Source: Bacillus horti
GTDB taxonomy: Bacteria; Bacillota; Bacilli; Caldalkalibacillales; JCM-10596
Length of the DNA: 64,000 nucleotides
Assembly: GCF_030813115.1 (NCBI RefSeq)
Contig: NZ_JAUSTY010000003.1
Span: forward strand, 124,001-188,000
Direction of reading: 5' to 3'
The number at the start of each line of letters is the position of its first letter. The first letter of the stretch is position 1. Positions 1 through 9,034 of the stretch are shown in pieces. The notes beneath the pieces are model-generated. The model had not been told where the DNA came from and did no database searches. It worked only from the letters and a program-made list of their open reading frames with translations. Position numbers and translations under genes: made by a program.

Positions 1-1647
1 TATGGGCTTGTCATTTTAGCTATTTATGAATTTATATCCCCTCTGCAAGATGGGGGTTCAGAGTTAAATGGTAGAAATATCATGTGGATTGTGATCGGTA
101 TTATTCTCTCATTAATTCTGCAATATATGTTTACGTATAAGGGGAATGTGGCTGCTTCTATAGCGTCCTTTGAAATAGGTAAGCAGGGGAGGCTAGCGTT
201 TGGGGAACATTTGCGCAGGTTATCACTGGGCTTTTTCAAAAGCTATAATCGTGGAGATGTTGCGAATTTATTGCTTCAGGATTTTTCTCGCAAAGAACAG
301 ATTATTTATAATCTTGTTCCAAACGTATCAGGTGCTCTAGCCCTTCCGGTTCTTACAGCTATCTTTCTAGTTTTTTACGATTGGAGGCTAACACTAGCTT
401 TAATATCAGTGTTGCCTATAGCCGCAGGTGTTATTGCTTTTGCTCTTTATTTATTGGGTGGGATAGGAAGGAAAATTAATAGTCACGTTAATCGTTCTGC
501 TCATTTATTACTAGATTATCTTGATGGTATGAAGGCCATTAAGCTGCATGGCCGAACAGGCCCACAGTTTCAAGCATTACAAGAGGCCTTTCAAGAAACA
601 AAGCTACAGCAGATCAAGTCTGAGGTATTTACAGTACCACTAATCCTTTTAGCCAATAGTGTAATCCAAGCTGGTTTTGTGCTGGTGCTATTGCTTGGTA
701 GCTATTATTTTATAGGTGGGACACTAACACTTCCCATATTTATTTTGTTTCTTATTGTATCAACCCGCTTTTATGAGCCCTTCTTTCAGCTATTAATGGA
801 TGTTACACTCATTCGTTTTTTTCAGCTATCTGTTAAACGTATAGATGAAGTGAAATCGGAGAGGCTACTACCTGGAAATCAGCCATTCCCTGCGGGAGCA
901 CCATCGATCAAGTTTGATAAGGTTACCTTTTCGTATGGGGGTAGGAATGTATTAAGAGACGTTACCTTTTCCATTTCTGCTCATCATTTAGTAGCATTGG
1001 TGGGGACATCAGGATCAGGAAAAACGACAATTACGCGTCTGCTCGCCCGATTTTGGGATGTTCAAGAAGGTAGGATTACGATTCAGGGGGAAGATATTAA
1101 AACACTTGATCAGGAGCAGCTACTATTGAATATGAGTATGGTGTTTCAGGATGTATACTTGTTTAAAGACACAATATATAACAATATTAAAATTGGTCAT
1201 CCAGAAGCTACCTACGAGCAAGTGGTTGAAGCGGCTAAGAAAGCGCACTGTCATGACTTTATCTCGAATTTGCCAGACGGTTATGAAACCCAGGTAGGAG
1301 AAGGTGGGTCTACCTTATCGGGTGGGGAGAAACAAAGGATATCTATCGCTAGGGCGCTACTCAAGGATGCCCCCATTCTTCTCTTGGATGAGGCCACTGC
1401 CTCTTTAGATCCTGAGAACGAATGGTTTATTCAACAGGGTCTGCAAGCGTTAATCCAAAATAAAACCGTTATAGTCATTGCCCATCGTTTGCATACGATT
1501 GTACACGCTGATCAAATTATTGTGCTGGACGAGGGAGAGGTTACTGCTACAGGGACGCATGAAGAGCTTCTAGCACAAGATGGCATCTATTCGAGGCTTT
1601 GGAGCATTCAGCAATCAGCTAGAGGCTGGAAGATTAGTAATACCTAA
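1..1647 (+). CDS. ABC exporter-fold ATPase/permease (5' end outside window)
   Basis: The reading frame is open from base 1 (first codon TAT), so this is a 3' fragment of 548 codons; the ATG at 82 is internal. The visible part has the end of an ABC_membrane domain with several hydrophobic segments, then a complete nucleotide-binding domain: Walker A GTSGSGKT (about 1003-1026), signature LSGGEKQR (about 1315-1338), Walker B ILLLDEATASLD (from about 1375) and H-loop IAHR. This is the half-transporter layout of the MsbA/YbtP/IrtB group, which works as a dimer in the cytoplasmic membrane. It converges on an AraC gene; that pairing recalls siderophore loci (YbtA with YbtPQ), but the substrate is inference only. 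A partner half-transporter probably lies upstream of the window. Confidence 0.9.
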   Translation, partial: YGLVILAIYEFISPLQDGGSELNGRNIMWIVIGIILSLILQYMFTYKGNVAASIASFEIGKQGRLAFGEHLRRLSLGFFKSYNRGDVANLLLQDFSRKEQIIYNLVPNVSGALALPVLTAIFLVFYDWRLTLALISVLPIAAGVIAFALYLLGGIGRKINSHVNRSAHLLLDYLDGMKAIKLHGRTGPQFQALQEAFQETKLQQIKSEVFTVPLILLANSVIQAGFVLVLLLGSYYFIGGTLTLPIFILFLIVSTRFYEPFFQLLMDVTLIRFFQLSVKRIDEVKSERLLPGNQPFPAGAPSIKFDKVTFSYGGRNVLRDVTFSISAHHLVALVGTSGSGKTTITRLLARFWDVQEGRITIQGEDIKTLDQEQLLLNMSMVFQDVYLFKDTIYNNIKIGHPEATYEQVVEAAKKAHCHDFISNLPDGYETQVGEGGSTLSGGEKQRISIARALLKDAPILLLDEATASLDPENEWFIQQGLQALIQNKTVIVIAHRLHTIVHADQIIVLDEGEVTATGTHEELLAQDGIYSRLWSIQQSARGWKISNT

Positions 1648-1682
1648 TAGATGTTCGCTTTCGTCAACCAAAGAACGAAATG

Positions 1683-1722
1683 CTATGATGGCGCTACTCC
1701 AGCTGTAGCGCCATCTCATAGT
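1683..1722. terminator. Bidirectional stem-loop between convergent genes
   Basis: Arms TGGCGCTAC (1690-1698) and GTAGCGCCA (1705-1713) are extended by CTATGA/TCATAG with a two-base bulge. It lies between the stop codons of the ABC gene (1647) and the convergent AraC gene (1729). No long T run is present on either side, so termination efficiency is uncertain. Confidence 0.6.
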
Positions 1723-1728
1723 GATCTA

Positions 1729-2751
1729 TCAATTGGTATTTTTCAAGGCTAGAGACTGCAGGCGATAATCTCGTGGAGTGGTTCCGAGCTTCTCGCGAAA
1801 TGCTTTGGCAAAATGACCTGTGCTAGAGTAGCCCACTTCAATGACTATATCGTAAATGCTCAAGTCCTCGCGTTCTAGTAATAACTCCCTCGCCTTTTCA
1901 ATCCTGGCCTCTTTGATGTAGGAAAAAACGGTTTGACCATACATGCTTTTAAAGCCTTCTTTTAGCTTATGAGTGTTCAGGTTAACTGCTTTTGCTAACT
2001 GAGGGATAGATAAAGGGTCAGCCAAGCGGTTGATGATGATTTCCTCTGCTAGCGCTAGCTGTTGTTTGTCATGTTGACTTAGGAATACTTTTGTGTGCGA
2101 TTCATTTTTTTCCTGAATGACTTTTTCTAGTGACGTTGATATGATTTCACTCGCTTTACTTTCTAAGTAGATTAACTTCGGAATACTACTTAAGCGGCAG
2201 CGATCGATTTCCATGAAAGGAATTTTTAAGCTGGGATGAATCACTCTAGGCTGCATGAAATGAACATGTTTTTGCCTATTACCAGCTAATCTATCTTGGA
2301 TGAACGAAGAGTTGCTATCATCTTGGTAAGAGAATAGTTGTGAAAGAGGATTAAAAGCTACTACGGAGATACATTTTATCGTTTGATTAGGAAGACACTC
2401 TAACCGGCCTTTAAAATGATTTTTGATATAAATCCCATATTGTCCTTCCTTCAGCTCAAATATTCCATCCTCTTCTTCTATGTGCCTCATGCTCCCGCTT
2501 AAGCAGTACACAACCTCAAATGCAGGTATAGCTACATCATAAGAAGTAACAAGTGTCTCCTTTAAGTGGATATTCAGCATCGTTACTTGTATACCATTAT
2601 GCAACGTATATCGATCTAAGTATCCTGTACCGTATTCTTCTGCTACTTGATAGTGGCAGATTCTCCCTCTTTTTTCTTCCACACGATCAAATCGATCTAC
2701 AAAAACCTGCCTAAATGCAACGGGAGTATCTATGTTGACTTTTTCATTCAT
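1729..2751 (-). CDS. AraC-family transcriptional regulator
   Basis: A 340-aa protein with an N-terminal cupin-like sensing region (about residues 40-150) and a C-terminal double helix-turn-helix. The second HTH is classic AraC: 'IYDIVIEVGYSSTGHFAKAF' followed by 'TPRDYR'. I chose the start at 2751 (MNEKV) because GGAGGTT sits 6-7 bases upstream (2757-2763); a longer reading to 2778 would place the ribosome binding site inside the gene. It converges on an ABC half-transporter gene. Length and general layout are like the PchR/YbtA siderophore-sensing group, so control of a siderophore system is possible, but no ligand can be read from the sequence. Confidence 0.85.
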   Translation of the reverse strand: MNEKVNIDTPVAFRQVFVDRFDRVEEKRGRICHYQVAEEYGTGYLDRYTLHNGIQVTMLNIHLKETLVTSYDVAIPAFEVVYCLSGSMRHIEEEDGIFELKEGQYGIYIKNHFKGRLECLPNQTIKCISVVAFNPLSQLFSYQDDSNSSFIQDRLAGNRQKHVHFMQPRVIHPSLKIPFMEIDRCRLSSIPKLIYLESKASEIISTSLEKVIQEKNESHTKVFLSQHDKQQLALAEEIIINRLADPLSIPQLAKAVNLNTHKLKEGFKSMYGQTVFSYIKEARIEKARELLLEREDLSIYDIVIEVGYSSTGHFAKAFREKLGTTPRDYRLQSLALKNTN

Positions 2752-2932
2752 TTTAGAACCTCCAGCTCTTAATAACAATCAGACTCTAATTGAAGCAATA
2801 GCAAATGGAACGACATCTTTAATTTTGTACTCATTTGCACTCATTCTTATTATAACAGTTGTAGCAAGGTCTTTATCTAATCGTGCTCAGGCCCATCTTT
2901 TGCTATGCGATTGAAATATTCAAAAAATACTG

Positions 2933-2962
2933 TTGACGAAAATCCCGTATTCGACATATAAT
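2933..2962 (+). promoter_or_regulatory. Sigma-A promoter of the kdgK operon
   Basis: TTGACG (2933-2938), 18-bp spacer, TATAAT (2957-2962). Predicted transcription start is near 2969, immediately before the palindrome at 2971-2996, and about 55 bases upstream of the kdgK start. Confidence 0.75.
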
Positions 2963-2970
2963 ATCTACAA

Positions 2971-2996
2971 ATGATATCTGATATATCAAATATCAT
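2971..2996. promoter_or_regulatory. 26-bp palindromic operator at the kdgK transcription start
   Basis: A near-perfect inverted repeat: arms ATGATAT (2971-2977) and ATATCAT (2990-2996) around core TGATATATCA (2979-2988), with one mismatched base pair. It begins right after the predicted start site, a position suited to repression. The binder is unknown; the GntR regulator encoded in the same cluster (7148-7840) is the simplest candidate. Confidence 0.6.
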
Positions 2997-3024
2997 ATTG
3001 AGTGTGAATGAGGAGATTATGCGT

Positions 3025-3969
3025 ATGGATGTAGTCACATTCGGAGAAACGATGGTGGTTTTATCCCCACTTACTACTGGCCCACTGCGATATGTTCAGC
3101 ATTTTGAAAAGACGATCGGTGGAGCAGAATCTAATGTAGCCATTGGACTGGTGAGGTTAGGTCATCAGGTAAGCTGGATTAGTCGTTTAGGTGAGGATGA
3201 ATTTGGTATATATACGAGGAACTTCATTCGAGGAGAAGGGGTAGACACGTCTGCTGTTATGTTCGATAAAAGATATCCGACAGGTGTGTTTTTCAAGGAA
3301 AGACAGGCTGCTCAGGACCCCAAGGTCTATTACTACCGGGCAGGCTCTGCAGCCAGTCAAATGACTCCCGAGGATATACAGGATCATCATCTTAAGGATG
3401 CTAAGATTCTTCACCTTACAGGAATTACTCCAGCGTTAAGTGAGAGCTGTAGGGAAACTGTATTACATAGCATTGCGTTAGCTCGTAAGCATCAGGTGAA
3501 GGTTGTTTTTGACCCTAATATTCGCTTGAAGCTGTGGAGTAAAGCGGAAGCACAGAAGACCCTTTTTGAAATGGCCTCGTTATGTGATGTCGTCTTGCCA
3601 GGCATTGATGAGGGTGAGCTACTTACTGGAGAAACAGAGCCAGAAGCCATAGCTGAAGCTTTAAGGCAAAACGGAGCTAGTGTAGTGGTTGTTAAGCTTG
3701 GTGCAGAGGGAGCTTATTTTCAAAGCATTAAAGAAAGTGGTTACGCTTCTGGAGTTAAAGTAGAGCATATTGTTGACACCATTGGAGCAGGAGATGGCTT
3801 TGCTGCAGGCTTGCTATCAGGATTCATTCGTGGATGGAGCCTGTCAGAGGCGGTAGCTTTAGGAAATAGAGTCGGAGCCTTTGCTCTGACGGTTGCAGGA
3901 GATGTGGAAGGCTATCCATATTGGTCACAGCTGGAGCAAGGCAAAGAAAACAAGCAGATTCATCGTTAA
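3025..3969 (+). CDS. kdgK: 2-keto-3-deoxygluconate (KDG) kinase, PfkB family
   Basis: Phosphorylates KDG to KDPG with ATP in the cytoplasm. The 314-aa protein opens with MDVVTFGETMVVL, has the PfkB substrate motif GGAESNVA (about residues 32-39) and the C-terminal catalytic motif DTIGAGDGFAAG, whose Asp (about residue 257) is the expected base. I chose 3025 over the upstream ATGs at 2971 and 3019 because AGGAG at 3011-3015 is 9 bases before it, and 2971 would put the operator inside the gene. The next gene is KDPG aldolase, which supports the KDG assignment over other PfkB sugars. Confidence 0.88.
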   Translation: MDVVTFGETMVVLSPLTTGPLRYVQHFEKTIGGAESNVAIGLVRLGHQVSWISRLGEDEFGIYTRNFIRGEGVDTSAVMFDKRYPTGVFFKERQAAQDPKVYYYRAGSAASQMTPEDIQDHHLKDAKILHLTGITPALSESCRETVLHSIALARKHQVKVVFDPNIRLKLWSKAEAQKTLFEMASLCDVVLPGIDEGELLTGETEPEAIAEALRQNGASVVVVKLGAEGAYFQSIKESGYASGVKVEHIVDTIGAGDGFAAGLLSGFIRGWSLSEAVALGNRVGAFALTVAGDVEGYPYWSQLEQGKENKQIHR

Positions 3970-4032
3970 GCACCAGTGAAAAGTACGACTCAATAGACCA
4001 TGAGCTGCTTGATAGAGAGTGAGGGAAGACAG

Positions 4033-4701
4033 ATGCACAATAAAGCGAGCGATCTACAGATGTTAACTGAAAGCGGTGTCATTGCGGTCATTCGACGTGT
4101 GCCTATCGAAAGTATAGAACGATTAGCAGACAGCTTGGTTCAGGGGGGAGTGACGGGTTTAGAGGTTACAGTGGACACTCCTGGAGCGTTTGAGGCGATC
4201 ACAAAGCTGAGGCAGAAGCTTGAGGGTAAGGCGATTGTTGGTGCTGGAACGGTGCTAGATAGCGAATCAGCTGTTAGGGCGATTCAAAGTGGAGCTCAGT
4301 TTATTTTTAGCCCAAGTGTCCATCAGTCCGTCATTCGTGCCACACTACGTTATGGAAGAATTGCCGTACCTGGTGTATTTACCCCTACGGAGCTGGTGCA
4401 GGCATTAGAATGGGGAGCGGATATGGTCAAGCTTTTTCCCGCTTCAAATCTAGGGCCAGGCTTTGTGAAGGATTTAAAAGCACCTTTCCCTCATGTTGGC
4501 ATTGTTCCAACTGGTGGTGTCAATTTAGAAAATGTATCTGCGTACTTCGAGGCCGGAGCATCAGCCGTAGGAGTGGGCAGTAACCTAGTGCATGCTAAAG
4601 CGAAAACAGATGAGGATTTCAATAAGGTTCAAGAGATAGCCGTACAATATGTAGCGAAAATTAAACAAGCTAGAGAGCAACGCGTAAAGAGTAGGTTATA
4701 A
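4033..4701 (+). CDS. eda: KDPG aldolase (2-keto-3-deoxy-6-phosphogluconate/4-hydroxy-2-oxoglutarate aldolase)
   Basis: Cleaves KDPG to pyruvate and glyceraldehyde-3-phosphate, the last step after KDG kinase. The 222-aa protein shows the class I aldolase barrel motifs IAVIRR, GAGTVLD, FSPSV, PGVFTPTE and 'MVKLFPAS', with the Schiff-base lysine at about residue 133 as in E. coli Eda, then PTGGV and VGVGSNL. The start at 4033 (MHNKAS) follows GAGGGA at 4021-4026; the ATG at 4000 has no ribosome binding site. It is 63 bases downstream of kdgK and 32 upstream of the aldehyde dehydrogenase gene, so the three are probably co-transcribed. Confidence 0.9.
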   Translation: MHNKASDLQMLTESGVIAVIRRVPIESIERLADSLVQGGVTGLEVTVDTPGAFEAITKLRQKLEGKAIVGAGTVLDSESAVRAIQSGAQFIFSPSVHQSVIRATLRYGRIAVPGVFTPTELVQALEWGADMVKLFPASNLGPGFVKDLKAPFPHVGIVPTGGVNLENVSAYFEAGASAVGVGSNLVHAKAKTDEDFNKVQEIAVQYVAKIKQAREQRVKSRL

Positions 4702-4733
4702 CGAGGGGTTGAAGGAAGAAGGAGGGGTAAGAC

Positions 4734-6200
4734 GTGAGTACACAAACAGCAACAGCTCAAACGTTTTTAAATTATGTGAATGGACAATGGACAGCGTCCT
4801 TAACAGGTGTGGTTGAGGCTAGTATTAACCCCGCAGATAAACACAATCCTGTAGGGTATGTACAAAAGTCGAGCGTAGAGGACTTAGATCAAGCTGTTCA
4901 AGCGGCAAAGAATGCTTCAAAGCCGTGGCGCAAGCTTTCAGGTGCTGCTAGAGGAGATTACTTATTTAAAGTCGCGAACCTGATAGAAGAGCGTCTTGAA
5001 GAAATCGCGGAAACGATGACAAAGGAAATGGGGAAAACCCTACCTGAAGCCAAAGGAGAAACGGCAAGAGGGGTAGCAATTCTACGTTACTATGCTGGGG
5101 AGGGCATGCGAAAGGTTGGGGATGTCATTCCCTCAACCGATAGCTCAGCCATGATGCTGACAACGCGTGTACCGCTTGGTGTCGTAGGCGTTATAGCACC
5201 GTGGAACTTCCCGGTTGCCATACCTATTTGGAAGATGGCTCCAGCTTTAATTTATGGGAACACAGTGGTGTTTAAGCCTGCACAGGAAGCAGCCGTAACA
5301 GCGGCTAAGGTCATTGAATGCTTCGAGCAAGCTGGAATCCCGGCAGGTGTAGTGAATATGGTAACAGGTCAAGGAGCTGTGATTGGTCAAGCAATCGCTG
5401 AGCATCCAGATATTCAAGGAATTACGTTTACTGGATCTAATGCCGTAGGGAAGCAAGTAGGTCAGACAGCTCTAGCACGTGGGGCAAAGTATCAGTTAGA
5501 AATGGGCGGTAAAAATCCAGTCATTATTGCTGCTGATGCCGACTTAGATCTAGCTGTTGAAGGAACGATTAGTGGAGGACTACGCTCAACAGGACAAAAA
5601 TGCACAGCAACAAGCCGAGTTATTGTACATGCGGATGTGTATGACGAGTTTAAAGAAAAACTACTGACTAAGGTACGTGAAATTAAGGTCGGAGACGGCT
5701 TAGAAGCGGATACTTGGATGGGGCCATGTGCGAGCGAAAAGCAGTATCAAACAGTGCTATCCTATATTGAACAAGGAAAAGCAGAAGGAGCTACACTGCT
5801 TTGGGGCGGTCTGGGCCCATCTGATCAGGAGGCGAACGGCTTCTACGTTCAGCCAACCATTTTTGATGATGTGAAAAACGAAATGGTTATTGCTCAGGAA
5901 GAGATCTTTGGACCAGTGCTAGCGCTCATTAAGGTTCATTCCTTAGAGGAAGCCCTTGAGCTAGCGAACGATGTTGCCTTTGGACTTAGTGCCTCGATTT
6001 ATACAAGTCAAATCTCTAGCATGCTTTCTTTCATAGAGGATATGGAGGCGGGACTGGTTCGAATTAATGCTGAGACAGCAGGTGTTGAGCTTCAAGCTCC
6101 ATTTGGAGGGATGAAGCAGTCTAGCTCTCATTCCAGAGAGCAGGGTCAGGCAGCGATCGAATTTTTCACCTCTATTAAAACGGTATTTATTAAAGGCTAG
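4734..6200 (+). CDS. Aldehyde dehydrogenase, probably 2,5-dioxopentanoate (alpha-ketoglutarate semialdehyde) dehydrogenase
   Basis: A 488-aa NAD(P)-dependent aldehyde dehydrogenase starting at GTG 4734 behind AGGAGGGG. Catalytic elements are intact: PWNFP with Asn158, general base Glu256 in LEMGGK, and nucleophile Cys290 in GQKC. The family cannot be split by substrate from motifs alone. Its place between KDPG aldolase and a DHDPS-family enzyme, which could make 2,5-dioxopentanoate, points to oxidation of that semialdehyde to 2-oxoglutarate, as by B. subtilis GucD/YcbD. Succinate-semialdehyde dehydrogenase activity is the main alternative. Confidence 0.85.
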   Translation: MSTQTATAQTFLNYVNGQWTASLTGVVEASINPADKHNPVGYVQKSSVEDLDQAVQAAKNASKPWRKLSGAARGDYLFKVANLIEERLEEIAETMTKEMGKTLPEAKGETARGVAILRYYAGEGMRKVGDVIPSTDSSAMMLTTRVPLGVVGVIAPWNFPVAIPIWKMAPALIYGNTVVFKPAQEAAVTAAKVIECFEQAGIPAGVVNMVTGQGAVIGQAIAEHPDIQGITFTGSNAVGKQVGQTALARGAKYQLEMGGKNPVIIAADADLDLAVEGTISGGLRSTGQKCTATSRVIVHADVYDEFKEKLLTKVREIKVGDGLEADTWMGPCASEKQYQTVLSYIEQGKAEGATLLWGGLGPSDQEANGFYVQPTIFDDVKNEMVIAQEEIFGPVLALIKVHSLEEALELANDVAFGLSASIYTSQISSMLSFIEDMEAGLVRINAETAGVELQAPFGGMKQSSSHSREQGQAAIEFFTSIKTVFIKG

Positions 6201-6300
6201 TTCTACTCTATTACTCTTTCTGAAGGACAGAAAAGTAACGTAAGAAAAAGTAGAAACTATTTTTTGAAGCTATAAAAATATAGATTATGGAGGGGTACAC

Positions 6301-7059
6301 ATGTATTCTTTTGAAAACCAAGTAGCCTTTGTTACAGGAAGTAGTACAGGTATTGGTCGCGCTGCAGCTCTAGCGTTTGCTGAACATGGTGCTGATGTAG
6401 TGGTCCATTATAACACTAGTGAAAAGGAAGCGAAGGAGGTCTATCAGGAAATCATTAATAAGGGGCGTAAGTCTTTGCTTGTTCAGGGAGATGTGACGAA
6501 ACAGGAAGACATAGAAAGAATAGCAAAAGAGATTGAAGATTTCTTTGGTCATGTAGATATCCTAATGAATAACGCTGGCTCTATGGTGAAGCGTGCTCGT
6601 TTAGAGGAAATGGAAGAGGATGTTTGGGACCAAGTTATGGCTGTCAACCTTAAGTCCGTTGTGTTTGTGACTCAAGCCATCCTACCTTTAATGAAAAAGA
6701 AGGGCAAGGGACGAGTTATCAATTTAGCTTCTATTGCTGGACATAATGGTGGGGGAAAAGGAGCGCTTGCTTACGCTACATCTAAGGGAGCAGTTGCTAC
6801 GTTAACGCGTGGGCTGGCTAAGGATTTGTTGGAGTACAATATTCAGGTTAATGCTATATCACCAGGGGTTATTTCTACACCGTTCCATGATCGCTTCTCT
6901 ACGCCGGAATTCCGTAAGCAGCTTGTGACGCAAATTCCATTTGGTAGAGAAGGAACACCAGAGGAAGCCATAGGACCAGTATTATTCTTAGCGTCATCCT
7001 ATGCCAACTATATCACCGGTGAAATTGTAGAGGTTAATGGTGGTCAGTTAATGAGATAG
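6301..7059 (+). CDS. SDR oxidoreductase of the uronate cluster
   Basis: A 252-aa classical short-chain dehydrogenase/reductase. Cofactor motif TGSSTGIG is at residues 12-19, NNAG at about 90-93, and the catalytic Ser144-Tyr158-Lys162 set is complete. It ends with the usual GEIVEVNGG. The start ATG at 6301 follows GGAGGGG. Within a KDG-forming cluster it could reduce a keto-uronate to KDG (KduD or alginate-type DEH reductase role) or oxidise an aldonate. The sequence does not decide, and FabG-like members are superficially similar. Confidence 0.75.
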   Translation: MYSFENQVAFVTGSSTGIGRAAALAFAEHGADVVVHYNTSEKEAKEVYQEIINKGRKSLLVQGDVTKQEDIERIAKEIEDFFGHVDILMNNAGSMVKRARLEEMEEDVWDQVMAVNLKSVVFVTQAILPLMKKKGKGRVINLASIAGHNGGGKGALAYATSKGAVATLTRGLAKDLLEYNIQVNAISPGVISTPFHDRFSTPEFRKQLVTQIPFGREGTPEEAIGPVLFLASSYANYITGEIVEVNGGQLMR

Positions 7060-7147
7060 ATCCACCCCGAAGGTTGACCTTTTGGCGAAACTTGACTACG
7101 ATAGCTCTATTCATGAGTTACGATAAAATTTCCAAGTGGTGATCATA

Positions 7148-7840
7148 ATGAAAAAGGAAAACGAAGAAACGAAGCTACAATTAACAGGAGCATCCAATGT
7201 GTACAAATCCTTACGGGATATTGCGCTAGAGACAATCCGTGAGGCGATTGTTAGTGGTCATTTTAAGCCAGGAGACCATCTTAAGGAAAGAGATTTAGCT
7301 AAGGAAATGGGCATTAGTACAACACCAATTAAAGAAGCGTTTCGCCTTCTTTCTCATGAGGGACTAGTGGAAACCTTACCACGTAAAGGAACCTATGTAT
7401 CAGAGATGGTGAATACGTCTATTGAAGAGACGTTAATGCTCAAATCCTACCTTGAGGGAATGTCTGCTAGATTAGCCGCCACAAAGGTCACAGAGGAAGA
7501 GCTAGTGAAACTGGAGGAGCAAATTATCCTGATGGAGCAACTAAAGGATAAGCAGCAGCTAGAGCGATATTCAGAGGAGAATACGAACTTTCACCTGCAA
7601 ATCAGGAGAATAGCAAGCAATCCGATTCTGTATCAAACCCTGCTGAATGTTGAGAATGTAGACCAGGCTTTCAGAAAGAGAGCTCTTCAGCATCAGACCG
7701 AAATTGAACAAGGCTTTATTGAGCATAAACAAATCTTTGAAGCGATAAAAGAACGAAACCCTGAGCAAGCAGAAGAGCGAATGAAAAAGCATATCATGCG
7801 TACAGCACAAAGCGTGCTACAAAAAAGCAAAGGGATATGA
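7148..7840 (+). CDS. GntR-family (FCD/FadR subgroup) regulator
   Basis: A 230-aa regulator with an N-terminal winged HTH: 'KPGDHLKERDLAKEMGIS' then TPIKEAFRLL and EGLVETLPRKGTYV, followed by an all-helical FCD ligand-binding domain. ATG 7148 is used; the GGTGATC just upstream (7138-7144) can pair with the 16S 3' end, and two in-frame GTG codons at 7136 and 7139 are alternatives. FCD GntR proteins commonly sense organic or sugar acids and repress their own clusters. It lies between the SDR and the DHDPS-family gene on the same strand, so it is likely a local regulator and may bind the palindrome at 2971. Confidence 0.85.
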   Translation: MKKENEETKLQLTGASNVYKSLRDIALETIREAIVSGHFKPGDHLKERDLAKEMGISTTPIKEAFRLLSHEGLVETLPRKGTYVSEMVNTSIEETLMLKSYLEGMSARLAATKVTEEELVKLEEQIILMEQLKDKQQLERYSEENTNFHLQIRRIASNPILYQTLLNVENVDQAFRKRALQHQTEIEQGFIEHKQIFEAIKERNPEQAEERMKKHIMRTAQSVLQKSKGI

Positions 7841-7856
7841 CAGGAGGAGTGAATAG

Positions 7857-8780
7857 GTGAAGTTTGCTGACATCGCTAAAAGGCTAGAGACCATCTCGGC
7901 CATTAACATAACCCCATTTGATCTGGAGACAAAGGAAATCAATTGGGAGAGGCTAGAAGAAAATGTGCAATTTTTACTTAAGCACGGTGTTACATCCATT
8001 GTCCCTTGTGGCAATACAGGAGAATTCTACTCCTTATCCTTAGAGGAAGCGAAGGAGGAAATTAGGCGGGTGGTGGACGTTGTTGCGGGAAGAGCTCTCG
8101 TTGTAGCTGGAATTGGTTATTCCTTGCCCATCGCTTTAGAGCTAGGGGAATACGCGCAACAGGTAGGTGCTGATGCGGTGATGATTCATCAGCCCATCCA
8201 TCCTTACGTGACAGAAAGCGGAGCAAGCTCTTATTTCCGTAAAATTATTGAGACGCTAGAGATCCCCTCCGTGATTTACTATAAAGATCCGTATTTAAGT
8301 GACAATGTGTTAAAGGAGCTAGCTCCTTTAGATAAACTAGTAGCGGTTAAATATGCGATTAATGATCTGCCGCGTTTCGCTAGAACAGTACGTGACATTC
8401 CTAAAGAGCATCATATCACGTGGGTGTGTGGAACGGCAGAAAAGTGGGCTCCATTTTTCTACCACGCAGGGGCCAAGGGCTTTACTTCTGGATTAGTCAA
8501 TGTGTATCCAGAAAAATCCTTTGCAATGCTTGAAGCGTTACAGAACGGTCAGGAGGAGCAGGTGTGGTCCATCTGGGAAGAGCTTGAAGCGTTTGAGAAC
8601 CTTCGTGCTAAATATAATAACGGCAACAATGTGGTTGTGATTAAAGAGGCTATGGCTCAGCTTGGGATGAGTGCTGGGATGACAAGAGAGCCGGTAAATC
8701 CTTTGAATGAACAGGATTCCAAGGAAGTACAAAGCATCTTAGAGAGCTGGGGTTTGTTAAAGAAGCCAGCAGTGAGCTAG
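7857..8780 (+). CDS. DHDPS/NAL-family aldolase or dehydratase (KdgD-like role likely)
   Basis: A 307-aa class I aldolase-fold protein starting at GTG 7857 behind GGAGGAG (7843-7849). It has the family motif 'CGNTGEFYSL' (about 51-60), the tyrosines of VIYYKDP (about 139-145) and Schiff-base Lys165 in LVAVKYAI. Family members include 5-dehydro-4-deoxyglucarate dehydratase (KdgD) and L-2-keto-3-deoxyarabonate dehydratase, both of which yield 2,5-dioxopentanoate, the substrate proposed for the dehydrogenase at 4734. The motif has GNTGE where many relatives have GTTGE or GGTGE, so the exact substrate stays open. It starts 16 bases after the GntR stop. Confidence 0.75.
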   Translation: MKFADIAKRLETISAINITPFDLETKEINWERLEENVQFLLKHGVTSIVPCGNTGEFYSLSLEEAKEEIRRVVDVVAGRALVVAGIGYSLPIALELGEYAQQVGADAVMIHQPIHPYVTESGASSYFRKIIETLEIPSVIYYKDPYLSDNVLKELAPLDKLVAVKYAINDLPRFARTVRDIPKEHHITWVCGTAEKWAPFFYHAGAKGFTSGLVNVYPEKSFAMLEALQNGQEEQVWSIWEELEAFENLRAKYNNGNNVVVIKEAMAQLGMSAGMTREPVNPLNEQDSKEVQSILESWGLLKKPAVS

Positions 8781-8886
8781 TACAGCAGCTCCTTGTAAAA
8801 GAAACATAGCAAAAGAAAGTCTATCAAAATACCAAGGGGATACCCTCCCCAAAATGAATGAAATGAGTAACACACCATGGCTATTG

Positions 8887-8899
8887 TGAAAGCGCTTCA
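8887..8899. promoter_or_regulatory. cre-like sequence upstream of the TctCBA genes
   Basis: TGAAAGCGCTTCA resembles a CcpA site but is one base shorter than the 14-bp consensus. It lies 135 bases before tctC, where catabolite repression of a carbon-source transporter would make sense. Weak evidence. Confidence 0.35.
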
Positions 8900-9034
8900 T
8901 TCTGGTTTTACTCTAGTAATCTGCAAGGCGTCTAGAAACTTAATCATTGATTGCTAGAATTTTAATATAAAAGAATAAGGTTTATGTAAAACTGAATATT
9001 CCGAATTAATGGAAAAAAAGGGAGGTTGATTTTT

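Noticed and set aside
2732-2914. 60-codon plus-strand frame over the AraC start
   Set aside because: Overlaps the AraC start region on the opposite strand; no ribosome binding site and its translation is leader/promoter DNA.
8836-8850. Small GGGGA/TCCCC hairpin before tctC
   Set aside because: Only 5 bp of stem and no T run; too weak to call a terminator.
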